Of a stretch of DNA of 64,000 nt, positions 23,928 through 33,266 are shown one piece after another. The notes under the pieces were generated by a model. The model saw only the letters and a list, made by a program, of their open reading frames with translations, made no database searches and was not told where the DNA came from. The stretch is from NCBI RefSeq assembly GCF_030813435.1, contig NZ_JAUSUG010000014.1, positions 101,454 to 165,453 of the forward strand, read 5' to 3'. The position numbers were made by a program, and so were the translations under genes. Numbering within the stretch: the stretch's first letter is position 1; each line of letters begins with the position of its first letter. The stretch comes from Evansella vedderi (GTDB taxonomy: Bacteria > Bacillota > Bacilli > Bacillales > Salisediminibacteriaceae).

Positions 23928-24494
23928 TTATTTTAGATTATTATCTAACTGAATTTCCTTAATTGTAGAACTGGAATCGCCTATCAGATACTTTGATTGA
24001 CCAATGTATAGTGGAATCTGAAGATTCTCAAATTTAGGCAAGCCATTTTCAAATTTACTTTCGTCCCTATGAAACTTCGTTATTTCCCCCACAATCCAGT
24101 CGTGGTCTCCATAAGTTTGGATATCCATAACCTGGCACTCGTAAGCAACATAGGCAGCTTTTAGAATAGGAGAAGGAACAGTTATCCCTTCGTTCCATTC
24201 CATATGTAATACCTCAAATTTATCCCCATCTGCTCCTGTTAATTTCCCTGCTCCTTCAATGTAATGAGCATATTCAGCTGTGACAAAATTAATGGCAAAG
24301 GACTTGCTCTTTTCAATTAAATGATGGGTGAAGCGTTCTTTACCAACAGCGACACCATAAATGGCAGGGGCATAGGAAATATAGGAATGCCAGCCTGCTG
24401 CCATGACATTCTGGGTGTCTTCATTCTTTGCAGTTACTAATGCAATTAAGCCTGGATAACAGTGTAAAATAGTTTGATCGGTGCTTTGTAACAT
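23928..24494 (-). CDS. Flavin reductase-like (FMN-binding) protein
   Basis: 188 residues of the flavin reductase-like split-barrel family: PGLIALVTAKN, the FMN-phosphate contact region MAAGWHSYISYAPAIYGVAV, and SFAINFVTAEYAHYIEGAG fit this group. Related proteins reduce FMN with NAD(P)H or act as flavin-dependent oxidoreductases. The substrate is unknown. ATG at 24494 has AGGGGGATCC upstream. Its promoter side carries a family-B repeat. Confidence 0.85.
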   Translation of the reverse strand: MLQSTDQTILHCYPGLIALVTAKNEDTQNVMAAGWHSYISYAPAIYGVAVGKERFTHHLIEKSKSFAINFVTAEYAHYIEGAGKLTGADGDKFEVLHMEWNEGITVPSPILKAAYVAYECQVMDIQTYGDHDWIVGEITKFHRDESKFENGLPKFENLQIPLYIGQSKYLIGDSSSTIKEIQLDNNLK

Positions 24495-24523
24495 AGTAGG
24501 ATCCCCCTCGTAGTTTTATTTAT

Positions 24524-24614
24524 GGCTCTATTATAGGTCATTGTTGATTTTTAAACAGGGTTGATTGTAGCGAGCGTCCTGAAGCGAAAATCAACATCAA
24601 AGTTTAACAGAGCC
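24524..24614. repeat. Intergenic inverted-repeat element (family B, 91 bp)
   Basis: Ends GGCTCTATTATA and TTTAACAGAGCC are inverted; inner TGTTGATTTT and AAAATCAACA pair. The small core GAGCGTCCTGAAGCG links it to the other copies. A further hairpin, CGTGCTTT / AAAGCACG, lies at 24652-24674. Confidence 0.7.
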
Positions 24615-24725
24615 TTATTTATAATCCCCTTACTAGTATAGACGAAATTTGTCGTGCTTTCATAAAAAAGCACGTGGGCCTATTTGGCGTCACGTGTTTT
24701 TCATTTAAAAGAAATGTGATAAGTA

Positions 24726-25391
24726 TTAATTTACTTTTTCGTATTCAGCGGGGTTTCCTGCTTCAATCGGCTCAGAAACATCCATATGACCTAAGAAGGA
24801 GGAAGGTACAGAACCGTCAACTAGAATTTGAGTTTTTCCATATCCGAATTGCTCGGCAATTAAAGCAATCTGCTCAATTAACATTAACTCCCCGGAGGAT
24901 CCTAGGTTAGCCTCTAAAATTGCTTCGGAAAAGGAAACATAGGCTACACCGTTGTTAAATTCGACTGACTGTATTTGTGTGTTTTCTGGAACAAGGCTAA
25001 CTAAATTGCTCTCTGTTGGTCCTGATACCCAAAGCTTGTAAGCTTGTTTTGCCCCAGCTTCATCTGCTGTAACTGGTAGATCAGTCTCAACGCGATATGT
25101 ACCCATTAATTGATCATCAGCAAAGAATAACGTAACACTGTTAATCATTGTAGTATCTTCATTTTCTTCATTAGTAGTTTCCTCGTCTTTTTCTCCAATT
25201 TCATCTGCTGCATCTTCTTCTGTTCCGTCGCTATCTTCCACAGCGTCCCCCTCTGTGTCCTCTTGCTCTTCTGTTTGATTTGCCCCAGTTTCATCAATTG
25301 GAGTTGTTTCCCCATTATCATCACCTTGTCCGCATGCTGCAAGGAAAAGTAATAAGCTTATGCTTGAAAAGAATCCTATGAGTTTTTTCAA
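24726..25391 (-). CDS. GerM-domain lipoprotein
   Basis: 221 residues. Signal peptide with lipobox LFLAAC (Cys about 20), then a linker of about 60 residues made almost only of Asp, Glu, Thr, Asn and Gly, then a GerMN-type domain (TLFFADDQLMGTYRVETD.., LVSLVPENTQIQSVEFNNGV). GerM domains occur in sporulation and germination proteins and in other cell-surface proteins. It is probably attached to the outer face of the membrane. The acidic linker is much longer than needed for a tether. ATG at 25391 follows GGGGGATTAAT. Confidence 0.85.
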   Translation of the reverse strand: MKKLIGFFSSISLLLFLAACGQGDDNGETTPIDETGANQTEEQEDTEGDAVEDSDGTEEDAADEIGEKDEETTNEENEDTTMINSVTLFFADDQLMGTYRVETDLPVTADEAGAKQAYKLWVSGPTESNLVSLVPENTQIQSVEFNNGVAYVSFSEAILEANLGSSGELMLIEQIALIAEQFGYGKTQILVDGSVPSSFLGHMDVSEPIEAGNPAEYEKVN

Positions 25392-25643
25392 GATTAATCC
25401 CCCACTTTCAATTATGTGTTTTGTTTAATTAGTCGATAATATAATGTTGATGTTACAAGAATAACATAAAAACATTTTCTTGTAGCAAAATTTGTGAGAA
25501 TATGTCATAAAAAAGAATAACTGCTCATAAATTTGAGATCCTTAAATACTTGAATTATGACATAAGGTGCTAGTATTCTTATTGCTAGGACAATATATTA
25601 TGGAGTATTAGACCGGACATTACGTACCAAGGGAGTGGAAATA

Positions 25644-27044
25644 TTGAATAGAGTCGTGGTAATAGGTGGAGGGATAACTGGCCTTTCAACTATGCACTAT
25701 TTACATAAGTTAAAGAAAGACCAAGATCTTGATTTAGAGCTAGTCCTTGTTGAAGGAAATGAGTATTTAGGTGGTAAAATCCATACAGTAAAATCGGAGG
25801 AATTTACAATAGAAACGGGGGCTGACTCCATTGTAGCTCGGCATAGTAGTGTTATGCCTTTAGTAGAGGATTTAAATTTACAGGATGAGGTTGTATATAA
25901 TGCAACGGGAATTTCTTATCTTTACTCAAAAAATGAATTACACCCTATTCCTGCTGATACTATCTTCGGAATACCAACAAGTGTAGACTCCTTATATAGG
26001 AGTACGTTAGTTTCTGACGAAGGGAAAAAGGCAGCTCTTAAGGATTTAGAGACGATAAATAAACACTTTACGAAAGAAAGCTCCATAGGAGAATTTTTGA
26101 GGTATTTTTTAGGATCTGAGTTAGTGGATAATCAAATTGCCCCGGTTCTATCAGGGGTTTATTCCGGGAAGCTCGATGAATTGACAATCGCATCCACTCT
26201 ACCATATTTATTAGATTATAAAAACGAGTACGGAAGCATCATTAAAGGATTGGAACAAAATAAGGAAAAGTTTAAGGCTGGGTCAGGTAAAAAGTTTCTA
26301 TCATTTAAGAATGGCCTCTCAACATTAATTGATCGTTTAGAAGAAGAGGTTAAAGAAGAAGCTTCTATTTTAAAAGGAAGGAAAGTAGTAAGAATTTACA
26401 AAGAAAATGACAAGTACGAAGTTGTTCTTTCAAACCATCAAAAGATCCAAGCTAATCAAGTGGTATTAACAACCCCCCACCATGTTTCCCAGAACCTATT
26501 AAATAAAGAGGAACTAGATAAGACATTCCAATTATTTAGTAATTCCACCCTCATTAGTATTTATCTTGGCTTTACTATTTCGGATGAGGAACTGCCTGCT
26601 GATGGAACTGGATTTATTGTGGCAGACCAAAGTGATCTCCAGTGTAATGCTTGTACTTGGACTAGTAGGAAATGGGAGCATACCTCTTTAAATAGAAATT
26701 TATTAGTTCGGCTTTTTTATAAAAGCTCAAATCCTACTTACGATCTCATAAAGGATATGAGTGAAGATGAATTAGTTAAGGTTGCCTTAAGGGATATTCA
26801 GAAAAGTCTAGGGATTAAAGGGGTGCCAAAGACGGTAGAAGTAACAAACTGGTATAACTTAATGCCAAATTACCATTTGAAGCATGCTGAAGCGGTCTAT
26901 TCTTTAAAAGAGAACATGAAAGAACTTTTCCCGAATGTGGAGCTTGTGGGCAGCTCTTATTATGGAGTTGGTATCGGTGCTTGCATTCAAAATGGTAAGG
27001 AAACTGCAGAACGAATAGTAAATAAGTTTGCAGATGGAAAGTAA
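25644..27044 (+). CDS. hemY: Protoporphyrinogen/coproporphyrinogen III oxidase
   Basis: FAD-dependent oxidase of the HemY (CgoX) type, which in Firmicutes oxidises coproporphyrinogen III to coproporphyrin III in heme synthesis. N-terminal dinucleotide motif VVIGGGITGLS, then EGNEYLGGKIHTV and the conserved ETGADSIVA; the C-terminal SSYYGVGIGACIQNGKETAE closes the FAD site. TTG 25644 is chosen because AAGGGAG lies eight bases upstream; the frame is open from 25635. 466 residues. It is alone here and not next to hemE-hemH as in B. subtilis. Confidence 0.92.
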   Translation: MNRVVVIGGGITGLSTMHYLHKLKKDQDLDLELVLVEGNEYLGGKIHTVKSEEFTIETGADSIVARHSSVMPLVEDLNLQDEVVYNATGISYLYSKNELHPIPADTIFGIPTSVDSLYRSTLVSDEGKKAALKDLETINKHFTKESSIGEFLRYFLGSELVDNQIAPVLSGVYSGKLDELTIASTLPYLLDYKNEYGSIIKGLEQNKEKFKAGSGKKFLSFKNGLSTLIDRLEEEVKEEASILKGRKVVRIYKENDKYEVVLSNHQKIQANQVVLTTPHHVSQNLLNKEELDKTFQLFSNSTLISIYLGFTISDEELPADGTGFIVADQSDLQCNACTWTSRKWEHTSLNRNLLVRLFYKSSNPTYDLIKDMSEDELVKVALRDIQKSLGIKGVPKTVEVTNWYNLMPNYHLKHAEAVYSLKENMKELFPNVELVGSSYYGVGIGACIQNGKETAERIVNKFADGK

Positions 27045-27056
27045 AAATTAGTTACT

Positions 27057-27104
27057 AGAGGTTGGGACAAAAGCGCTTTAGTTATGTCCCAGCCTCTTTC
27101 TTTT
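27057..27104 (+). terminator. Terminator of hemY, relative of the 13214 hairpin
   Basis: AGAGGTTGGGACA / TGTCCCAGCCTCT with a loop of about 14 bases, followed by TTCTTTTTG. Its stem matches that of the cruciform at 13214-13361, so this is a second copy of the same hairpin family. Confidence 0.85.
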
Positions 27105-27215
27105 TGTCTTTGAGACTGAAAACCATCTCCAACCTGAGACTTAGATAAATTACATCCAGGGATAGTTTGCTAAATAAAAGGTTCCCATTAATATGGTATT
27201 AAGGAAGTAATGATA

Positions 27216-28217
27216 ATGGAAGCGGGAGAGGATGAAGGGTTTGTGGAAAAAATAATTGAGGTGCATGGAATAAGGAAAAGCTTTAAGAAAAGAAAAACCA
27301 AAGAAATCATCACAGCTGTAAACGACGTGTCCTTTGACGTACATCGAGGAGAGGTTCTAGGATTACTTGGTCCAAATGGTGCAGGCAAAACGTCAACGAT
27401 CAAAATGATTTGCGGCTTGTTACAAGCAGATGAGGGCTCTATACACATAAACGGCTTGGATATTCAGAAAAGGAGATTAAAAGCCTTGAAACATATAAGT
27501 GCTGTTTTAGAAGGAAATCGTAATTTATATTGGCGCTTAACAGTTCGTGAAAACCTAGAGTATTTTGCTGGAAACAGGGGGCTTTCTAGAAAAGAAGTTG
27601 CTGCCCAGATTGAAAAACTTCTATCGCAGTTTCATCTAAAGGACAAGGAAAATGAGCTTGTTAATGGTTTATCTAGAGGAATGCAGCAAAAACTGGCCAT
27701 AGCTGTAGCTTTATTGGCCAATACAGAAGTCATTTTACTTGATGAACCTACTTTAGGGTTAGATGTGGAAATAAGCTATGAACTTCGTGAAATATTAAAA
27801 ACGATTGTAAAGGAAGAAAAAAGGACGATTATCATTAGCTCTCATGACATGCCAGTCGTACAAGAGCTTTGTGACCGAACAATCATTATTAATAAAGGAA
27901 CCGTAGTAGTGGACGAAAGGGTGGAAAACCTATTAAAGCTATTTGAGACAAGGGCTTATTCTATAAAGCTAGGAGATGCTCTAAGTGAAGCTCAGCAGTT
28001 GAAACTCCAACGAAAATTCCCATTAAGTACGTACAAAGTCGGCACCCATCAAACCACTGTAGAAGTTAATTTAGAACACAGTGAGGATATTTACGAGCTT
28101 TTCGATATTTTTAAAGAAGAGGGAACTCAGGTGGAAAGTATAGATCGTATAACCATTGACTTCGAGCAAGTATTTATGGAGATCGTGAAGGGAGAAAAAA
28201 ATTATGCAATGGCTTAA
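27216..28217 (+). CDS. ABC transporter ATP-binding protein (ABC-2 exporter type)
   Basis: Nucleotide-binding subunit, 333 residues: Walker A GLLGPNGAGKTS, signature LSRGMQQKLAIAVAL, Walker B VILLDEPTLGLD and the switch His in IIISSHDMP. A C-terminal extension of about 90 residues is typical of the DrrA/NatA-like exporter group. ATG 27216 is preferred over 27210 since AAGGAAG then lies eight bases upstream. The last 14 bases overlap the permease gene, so the two are translated together. Substrate (drug, sodium, lipid or peptide) unknown. Confidence 0.9.
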   Translation: MEAGEDEGFVEKIIEVHGIRKSFKKRKTKEIITAVNDVSFDVHRGEVLGLLGPNGAGKTSTIKMICGLLQADEGSIHINGLDIQKRRLKALKHISAVLEGNRNLYWRLTVRENLEYFAGNRGLSRKEVAAQIEKLLSQFHLKDKENELVNGLSRGMQQKLAIAVALLANTEVILLDEPTLGLDVEISYELREILKTIVKEEKRTIIISSHDMPVVQELCDRTIIINKGTVVVDERVENLLKLFETRAYSIKLGDALSEAQQLKLQRKFPLSTYKVGTHQTTVEVNLEHSEDIYELFDIFKEEGTQVESIDRITIDFEQVFMEIVKGEKNYAMA

Positions 28218-28977
28218 TCTCTTAAATGCAAATATACGTAAAGAATATATAGAATTAAAACGTTACTTACCTAATACGATAGCATTGCTTTTAACCTTTT
28301 ATATCATCTTTTTAGCAGCTTTTTTTGGAATTATGTTCGTTGGAGATCCTGCAAGTTTTGAAGTAAATGTACAATATTCCATTATCAGCGTAGCCTTTTG
28401 GAGCTTAACAATGATGACCATGAACTTCATTGGCTTCGCTATTGTAACAGAGGCGATGCGTGGGACGTTAGAACAATTGTATATGTCACCCCTCGGTGTA
28501 TGGAAAATCATGCTTACGCGAATAATTGCCCAATTTATTTTACAAATGGTTTTCATGGTTATATTACTTTTTGCTGCGATGCTTACGTCGGGTCAGTGGT
28601 TAAATCTTAACCCAATGACCACTTTACCTATTATTCTCATTACAATGGTAAGCATGACAGGTGTTAGCTTTATGATCGCAGGTCTTGCTATTATCGTTAA
28701 ACAAATTCAAGCTTTTCTACAGATTTTTCAATTTGTGTTAATGGCACTTGTCTTTATCCCAATATCCGTTGCTCCATTCCTTGCCTTTGCACCCTTTGTT
28801 AAAGGAGTGGATATGGTAAGGACAATTATGATTGAGAATATAACGCTAACGCAAATTCCTTGGGCTGATTATAGTTTTCTTATTGCTAACTCTATTGTTT
28901 ACTTAACTTTAGGTCTAGTTGTTTTCCGCAGTTGTGAGAAGGTTGCAATGAAAAAGGGCTTGTTAGGTCAATACTAA
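28204..28977 (+). CDS. ABC-2 type permease
   Basis: 257-residue membrane protein with about six TM segments in the ABC-2 arrangement. The conserved loop EAMRGTLEQLYMSPLGVWKI, seen in many ABC-2 permeases, contacts the ATPase. It overlaps the ATPase gene by 14 bases and has GGGAGAAAAAATT before its ATG. Probably works as a dimer with two ATPase subunits to export an unknown substrate. Bases 28981-29005 after the stop look like one arm of a family-A repeat. Confidence 0.88.
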   Translation: MQWLNLLNANIRKEYIELKRYLPNTIALLLTFYIIFLAAFFGIMFVGDPASFEVNVQYSIISVAFWSLTMMTMNFIGFAIVTEAMRGTLEQLYMSPLGVWKIMLTRIIAQFILQMVFMVILLFAAMLTSGQWLNLNPMTTLPIILITMVSMTGVSFMIAGLAIIVKQIQAFLQIFQFVLMALVFIPISVAPFLAFAPFVKGVDMVRTIMIENITLTQIPWADYSFLIANSIVYLTLGLVVFRSCEKVAMKKGLLGQY

Positions 28978-29041
28978 AAAGGCTGTTTTTACAAATTTGA
29001 TTCCACTGAAAATAACATTTCTATTAAGAAAACACCAGATT

Positions 29042-29082
29042 AAAAGAAAAGAGTGAGGCTAAGTAAATACCTGCCTCACTCT
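29042..29082 (-). terminator. Terminator of the opuA operon
   Basis: On the minus strand AGAGTGAGGC / GCCTCACTCT is followed by TTTTCTTTT. Placed just after opuAC. Confidence 0.85.
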
Positions 29083-29098
29083 GAATATTTTTGTGGGA

Positions 29099-29980
29099 TT
29101 ATTCAATTCCTGCAATCCACTCGTTTACTTTATCTTGGTTAGCTTCTACCCAAGCAGAAGCTGCTTCTTCAGGTGATGCTCCTTCTTGAATATCAAGCAT
29201 TACAGCTTCCATGTCTGCTGCAGTCCAGTTGAATTGGTCTAAGATAGTAAATGCCACAGCATCGTCCTCTTCTAATCCTTCACGAACCATTGTGGCAATA
29301 TATTCAGCATCACCAAAAGTTCCTTCAGGATCTTCTAAATATTTAAGGTCATAAGAAGCAAATTTCCAGTGTGGAGTCCAACCAGTGACAACAATTGGCT
29401 CTTCATTCGCAATAGCTTCCCCTAATGCAGTAGCCATAGCGCCACTAGAAGAAGGGAGAACTTCCCAGCCTGCTAGGTTTGGATAATCAGTATCTACTGC
29501 TGCTTCAGCTGCAGTTACTACTCCAGCTCCAGCTTCAATACCTGTAATTGTTTCTCTAAGTTCATCAGCATATGCGTCTAAATCTGCAATAGAATCAACA
29601 TTCATATAAGATGGTACAACTAAACCAATTTTTGCCCCTTCAAGGTTTGCACCTAATTCAACAACACTACCACCATACTCTTCATACTGTCCAGCATGTG
29701 TTGCTGGAAGCCAAGCTGCTACCATTCCATCTGCTTCACCAGAAGCAACAGCCCCCCACATAAGAGAATTGTCAATTGGTGTTAAGGTAACATCATACCC
29801 TTGATCTTCAAATACTTTTCCAATAACGTGTGTAGAGGCAATTTCAGAATCCCACTCAACGTATACTAATTCGATTTCTTTACTGTCTGTGGAAGCATCG
29901 TCTGAACCGCAAGCTGCAGTAAATAGTGATAATGAAAGTACTGCTGCTAAACCAAGACGTTTCCAGTTAAGTCTAAGCAT
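29099..29980 (-). CDS. opuAC: Glycine betaine-binding lipoprotein OpuAC
   Basis: Substrate-binding subunit of the OpuA osmoprotectant importer, 293 residues. Signal peptide with lipobox FTAACG (Cys about 24), then the betaine-binding fold: VYVEWDSEIASTHV, WGAVASGEADGMVAAWLP and VVTGWTPHWKF contain the Trp residues that cage the trimethylammonium group. It is the last gene of the operon, 73 bases after opuAB. Lipid-anchored on the outer face of the membrane. Acidic overall. Confidence 0.95.
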   Translation of the reverse strand: MLRLNWKRLGLAAVLSLSLFTAACGSDDASTDSKEIELVYVEWDSEIASTHVIGKVFEDQGYDVTLTPIDNSLMWGAVASGEADGMVAAWLPATHAGQYEEYGGSVVELGANLEGAKIGLVVPSYMNVDSIADLDAYADELRETITGIEAGAGVVTAAEAAVDTDYPNLAGWEVLPSSSGAMATALGEAIANEEPIVVTGWTPHWKFASYDLKYLEDPEGTFGDAEYIATMVREGLEEDDAVAFTILDQFNWTAADMEAVMLDIQEGASPEEAASAWVEANQDKVNEWIAGIE

Positions 29981-30053
29981 AGTTAATAATCTCCCCTTCT
30001 AAAATAAGTGTTTTATTTATGGAAACTTTTCATTTTGAAAAGACACCAACCAA

Positions 30054-30905
30054 CTATCTTTTTGTATTCATGCTTTGTGTAAATCGATCGATAATAATGG
30101 CAAGAATAACGATACTTATTCCAGCTACGAAACCTGGCCCCACTTGGGAACGCTGTAAGGCAGATACAACTTCTCTACCTAATCCTGGAGCACCGATCAT
30201 AGATGCAATTACAACCATGGATAAAGCCAGCATTACAGTTTGGTTTATTCCAGCCATTATCGTTGCCTTTGCCATTGGAAGTTCTACTTTAAATAATTTC
30301 TGAGTCGGTGTACTACCAAAGGCATCAGACGCTTCCACTAGCTCATTTGGAACTTGACGTATACCTAAATTAGTAAAGCGGACTGTAGGTGGTACAGCGA
30401 ATATTAAGGACGCAAATACACCGGGAACCATTCCGATTCCAAAGAAAGCAACTGCAGGAATTAAGTAAACAAATGCAGGCATGGTCTGCATGAAATCCAA
30501 TACAGGTTTCATAATGGCTTCCGCAGTTTTACTCTTAGACATGAGAATACCGAATGGCACCCCGATAATAACGGATAAAAGACTTGCAATTAGTACTAAG
30601 GTAAAGGTTTCTATTAATCTATCCCATAAGCCTTGATTATAAATTAGCCATAGTCCTACAATGGAAAAGGCAGCAAGACCAAACTTTTTGCCAGTGATAA
30701 TAAAAGCTAAAAGTGCAACAAGGGCAATCATGATCACAGGCGGTATAGCCCCTAATATATCCGTTGACCATCCCATGAAATTTCCAAGATGCTCTCTAAT
30801 AGGAAAAAAAATAAAGGAAAAGGTATTAGTTAACCAATTAACGAACCAACTAGTTCCCTCAGCGATAGGTATTGTAGGTACAAAATTTAATAAATTAATA
30901 ATCAT
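30054..30905 (-). CDS. opuAB: Glycine betaine ABC permease OpuAB
   Basis: 283-residue membrane subunit with several TM helices and the ABC importer coupling loop [20 protein letters not shown] (EAA motif). The N-terminal extension ([20 protein letters not shown]) is a known feature of OpuAB/ProW. The start overlaps the end of opuAA by 11 bases, implying coupled translation. It forms the channel for glycine betaine uptake together with OpuAA and OpuAC. Confidence 0.95.
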   Translation of the reverse strand: MIINLLNFVPTIPIAEGTSWFVNWLTNTFSFIFFPIREHLGNFMGWSTDILGAIPPVIMIALVALLAFIITGKKFGLAAFSIVGLWLIYNQGLWDRLIETFTLVLIASLLSVIIGVPFGILMSKSKTAEAIMKPVLDFMQTMPAFVYLIPAVAFFGIGMVPGVFASLIFAVPPTVRFTNLGIRQVPNELVEASDAFGSTPTQKLFKVELPMAKATIMAGINQTVMLALSMVVIASMIGAPGLGREVVSALQRSQVGPGFVAGISIVILAIIIDRFTQSMNTKR

Positions 30906-32097
30906 TTTCTAGTTTCACCTCACCATCATTAGCAAGTGCGCTAATTACTGCTCCCCGAACTATTATTCCGACCAACTTGTTGTTATCAATAACAGCAACT
31001 GGTACTGGTGAATCGTGAATAATATTAAAAATATCGTTCATAGGTGTATCCTTTTCTACTTTTGGAATATTATTGTGTAAGATTTCATCTAAATTCTTAA
31101 TCTCATTTTTTCGTGCTGCAGAAGCATCATCCGCTGTAATATAACCTTTTAAGTTTCGATTACTGTCCACAACAAATATGCTAGATATCCCCACTTCGCG
31201 CATTCGTTCTAAAGCCACGCGTGGACCATGCTTATCAATATTTATTGTTTCTGGGCGCTTCATAATATGTTGTGCTGTTAATACCTTAGAGCGATCCACA
31301 TCTTCAACGAATTTTTCAACATAATCGTTTGCAGGTTTTACTAGAATCTCCTCAGGTGTCCCTATTTGTACGATCGAACCATCCTTCATTAAGGCGATGC
31401 GGTCACCAATTCTCAATGCCTCATCAAGATCATGTGTAATGAAGATAATTGTTTTCTTCATGGTTGTTTGAAGATCTAATAATTCGTCTTGCATATCCTT
31501 ACGAATAAGAGGGTCTAATGCAGAAAAGGCCTCATCCATTAAAAGTACCTCTGGATCGTTAGCTAAAGCTCGGGCAAGCCCTACACGTTGTTGCATACCT
31601 CCTGAGAGTTGATCAGGATATTGATCTTCATACCCTTTAAGACCAACTAGTTCTAAAGACTCAAGTGCCTTTTTCATTCGGTCTTTCTTCTCGATACCTT
31701 GTACTTCTAAACCATACTCCACGTTTTGAAGTACGGTACGAAATGGAAATAGACCAAACTTCTGGAATACCATCCCCATTTTTTTACGTCGTACCTCTCG
31801 AAGCTCTACAGGATTCATTTGTGCAAGGTCTTCTTCATCAACCCATACATTTCCGCTAGTAGGATCTATTAGACGATTTAATAATCGAACTAAAGTAGAT
31901 TTGCCACTTCCAGAAAGACCCATTATTACAAAAATTTCACCGTCTTCTACTTCAAAGCTAGCTTGATTTACTCCCACAGTACACCCTGTTTGAGCAAGAA
32001 TTTCATTTTTTGGTTTATTCTCATTTAACATTTTTAAAGCTTGTTTTGTTCGTTTACCAAAAATTTTAGTTAATTTGTCAACTTTTATTTTTGCCAT
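30895..32097 (-). CDS. opuAA: Glycine betaine ABC ATPase OpuAA
   Basis: ATPase subunit with Walker [15 protein letters not shown], signature [15 protein letters not shown] and Walker [14 protein letters not shown], followed by a pair of CBS domains (about residues 280-395) that sense ionic strength in OpuA systems. Start ATG 32097 is preferred over the upstream in-frame codon at 32133, because AAAGGGGTG precedes it and homologues begin MAKIKVDKL. 400 residues. First gene of opuAA-AB-AC, divergent from a GbsR-type regulator. Confidence 0.95.
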   Translation of the reverse strand: MAKIKVDKLTKIFGKRTKQALKMLNENKPKNEILAQTGCTVGVNQASFEVEDGEIFVIMGLSGSGKSTLVRLLNRLIDPTSGNVWVDEEDLAQMNPVELREVRRKKMGMVFQKFGLFPFRTVLQNVEYGLEVQGIEKKDRMKKALESLELVGLKGYEDQYPDQLSGGMQQRVGLARALANDPEVLLMDEAFSALDPLIRKDMQDELLDLQTTMKKTIIFITHDLDEALRIGDRIALMKDGSIVQIGTPEEILVKPANDYVEKFVEDVDRSKVLTAQHIMKRPETINIDKHGPRVALERMREVGISSIFVVDSNRNLKGYITADDASAARKNEIKNLDEILHNNIPKVEKDTPMNDIFNIIHDSPVPVAVIDNNKLVGIIVRGAVISALANDGEVKLENDY

Positions 32098-32201
32098 AAA
32101 GGCACCCCTTTCTAACAAGGTTAGATATTGCATTTGTTATATATCGAAGAGCTGATTTCCAATAATAGCGCTTATTGTGGTGCTCAATACTAACCTTTTT
32201 A

Positions 32202-32230
32202 ACTATAAACTTTATGTTATTTTTGATCAA
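32202..32230 (-). promoter_or_regulatory. Promoter of the opuA operon
   Basis: On the minus strand TTGATC (32230-32225), 17 bases, TATAGT (32207-32202). ACTATAAA occurs here and again just upstream (near 32245), which may be part of an operator for the divergent GbsR-type repressor. The promoter is clear; the operator is a guess. Confidence 0.7.
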
Positions 32231-32407
32231 ACGGTATATAAACTATAAAACGTAGGAAAAGTTTGTTCAGAAAAAACTGTACGTAAATTACAAGGTGAAT
32301 CCTATCAAATGCTTTCATTTCCTCTTGATTTAACGTATGTCAGTGACTTTTCATGTAAATAATAGATTTGCTAACATTATAATAGGATTTTTTGGGGGAG
32401 GGTGCCA

Positions 32408-32986
32408 ATGGGCCAGGAGAACATAATAAAAGATATGGAGAAATTAGAGCAGGCTCGTAATCGATTTATAACTGAAATTGCAAAAAATATTTATTTATAT
32501 AATATTACCCCTTCGGTAGGGAGATTATATGGAACGGTCTTTTTTTCAGAGGAGCCAATGACCCTCGACGAAATGAGTAAGGCTATGGGTATGAGTAAAA
32601 CGAGTATGAGTACTGGGATTCGTTCCCTATTAGAGGCTGATATGGTGGAGCGTGTCTGGGAACGTGGGATTCGCAAAGATCTCTATAAGGTAGAAGATGA
32701 TTGGTATAAGTCCTTTTCTAATGTATTCATTAATAGATGGAGAAATGCAACGGAATTAAATAAGCAAGCCATTGAGGAAACCAAGGGCTTACTTAATCGT
32801 CTAATGGATGAAACGGAATATGAGGCAGTTCGTGTAAAAGCAGAAAAAGACTTGAAGAAATTGACGGAAGTAGAGGAGTACTACGGTTGGTTGACGGAAG
32901 TGATTTCCCTATTCGAAACGGGGGCTATATTTGACATTGTTCCAAAAAGCTCGAAAGAAAGGAATAAAAATAAATCTTATGAGTAG
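32408..32986 (+). CDS. GbsR/OpcR-type transcriptional regulator
   Basis: 192-residue winged-helix protein of the GbsR branch of the MarR superfamily. The segment NITPSVGRLYGTVFFSEEPM and the recognition helix GMSKTSMSTGIRSLLEADMV are close to the GbsR/OpcR pattern. In B. subtilis, GbsR responds to choline and OpcR represses osmoprotectant import genes. Being divergent from opuA, this one probably controls opuA. ATG 32408 has GGGGGAGG eight bases upstream; an in-frame GTG at 32402 is less likely. Confidence 0.9.
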   Translation: MGQENIIKDMEKLEQARNRFITEIAKNIYLYNITPSVGRLYGTVFFSEEPMTLDEMSKAMGMSKTSMSTGIRSLLEADMVERVWERGIRKDLYKVEDDWYKSFSNVFINRWRNATELNKQAIEETKGLLNRLMDETEYEAVRVKAEKDLKKLTEVEEYYGWLTEVISLFETGAIFDIVPKSSKERNKNKSYE

Positions 32987-33067
32987 CATCTTAGTCATAT
33001 TGTGACTTCCTTGTAGGACTGTTATAATAAGTAAAGATGAACGACCTTAACTAGAGGATGAGATCAA

Positions 33068-33160
33068 TTGCGTAAAAAAAATTACATTCTTGCTATCTAT
33101 CTATTAATTATTGGATTTATTGGCGGTGCCCTTTATTGGGTATGGGTATTTACTAAATAG
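33068..33160 (+). CDS. Possible 30-residue membrane peptide
   Basis: TTG 33068 behind AGAGGATGAG opens 30 codons, MRKKNYILAIYLLIIGFIGG then ALYWVWVFTK, a positive N-terminus and one TM span. A proper terminator follows 17 bases after the stop, which supports a separate small gene. I do not recognise it. Confidence 0.55.
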   Translation: MRKKNYILAIYLLIIGFIGGALYWVWVFTK

Positions 33161-33176
33161 TATGCTAGCGTTTAGA

Positions 33177-33210
33177 AGCGTCAAACAAATTGTATGTTTG
33201 ACGCTTTTTG
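33177..33210 (+). terminator. Terminator before sigX
   Basis: AGCGTCAAACA / TGTTTGACGCT, then TTTTTG. Confidence 0.85.
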
Positions 33211-33236
33211 TGTAACTTCTTTTATCAAATGACGAC
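33211..33236 (+). promoter_or_regulatory. ECF-type autoregulatory promoter of sigX
   Basis: TGTAAC (33211-33216), 16 bases, CGAC (33233-33236), matching the sigma-X/ECF pattern with AAC in the -35 and CGWC in the -10. It lies right after the terminator and about 30 bases before the sigX start, so SigX probably activates its own operon. Confidence 0.7.
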
Positions 33237-33266
33237 GAATGGTTAGGAGAGGGAGGGGAAGAGAGC

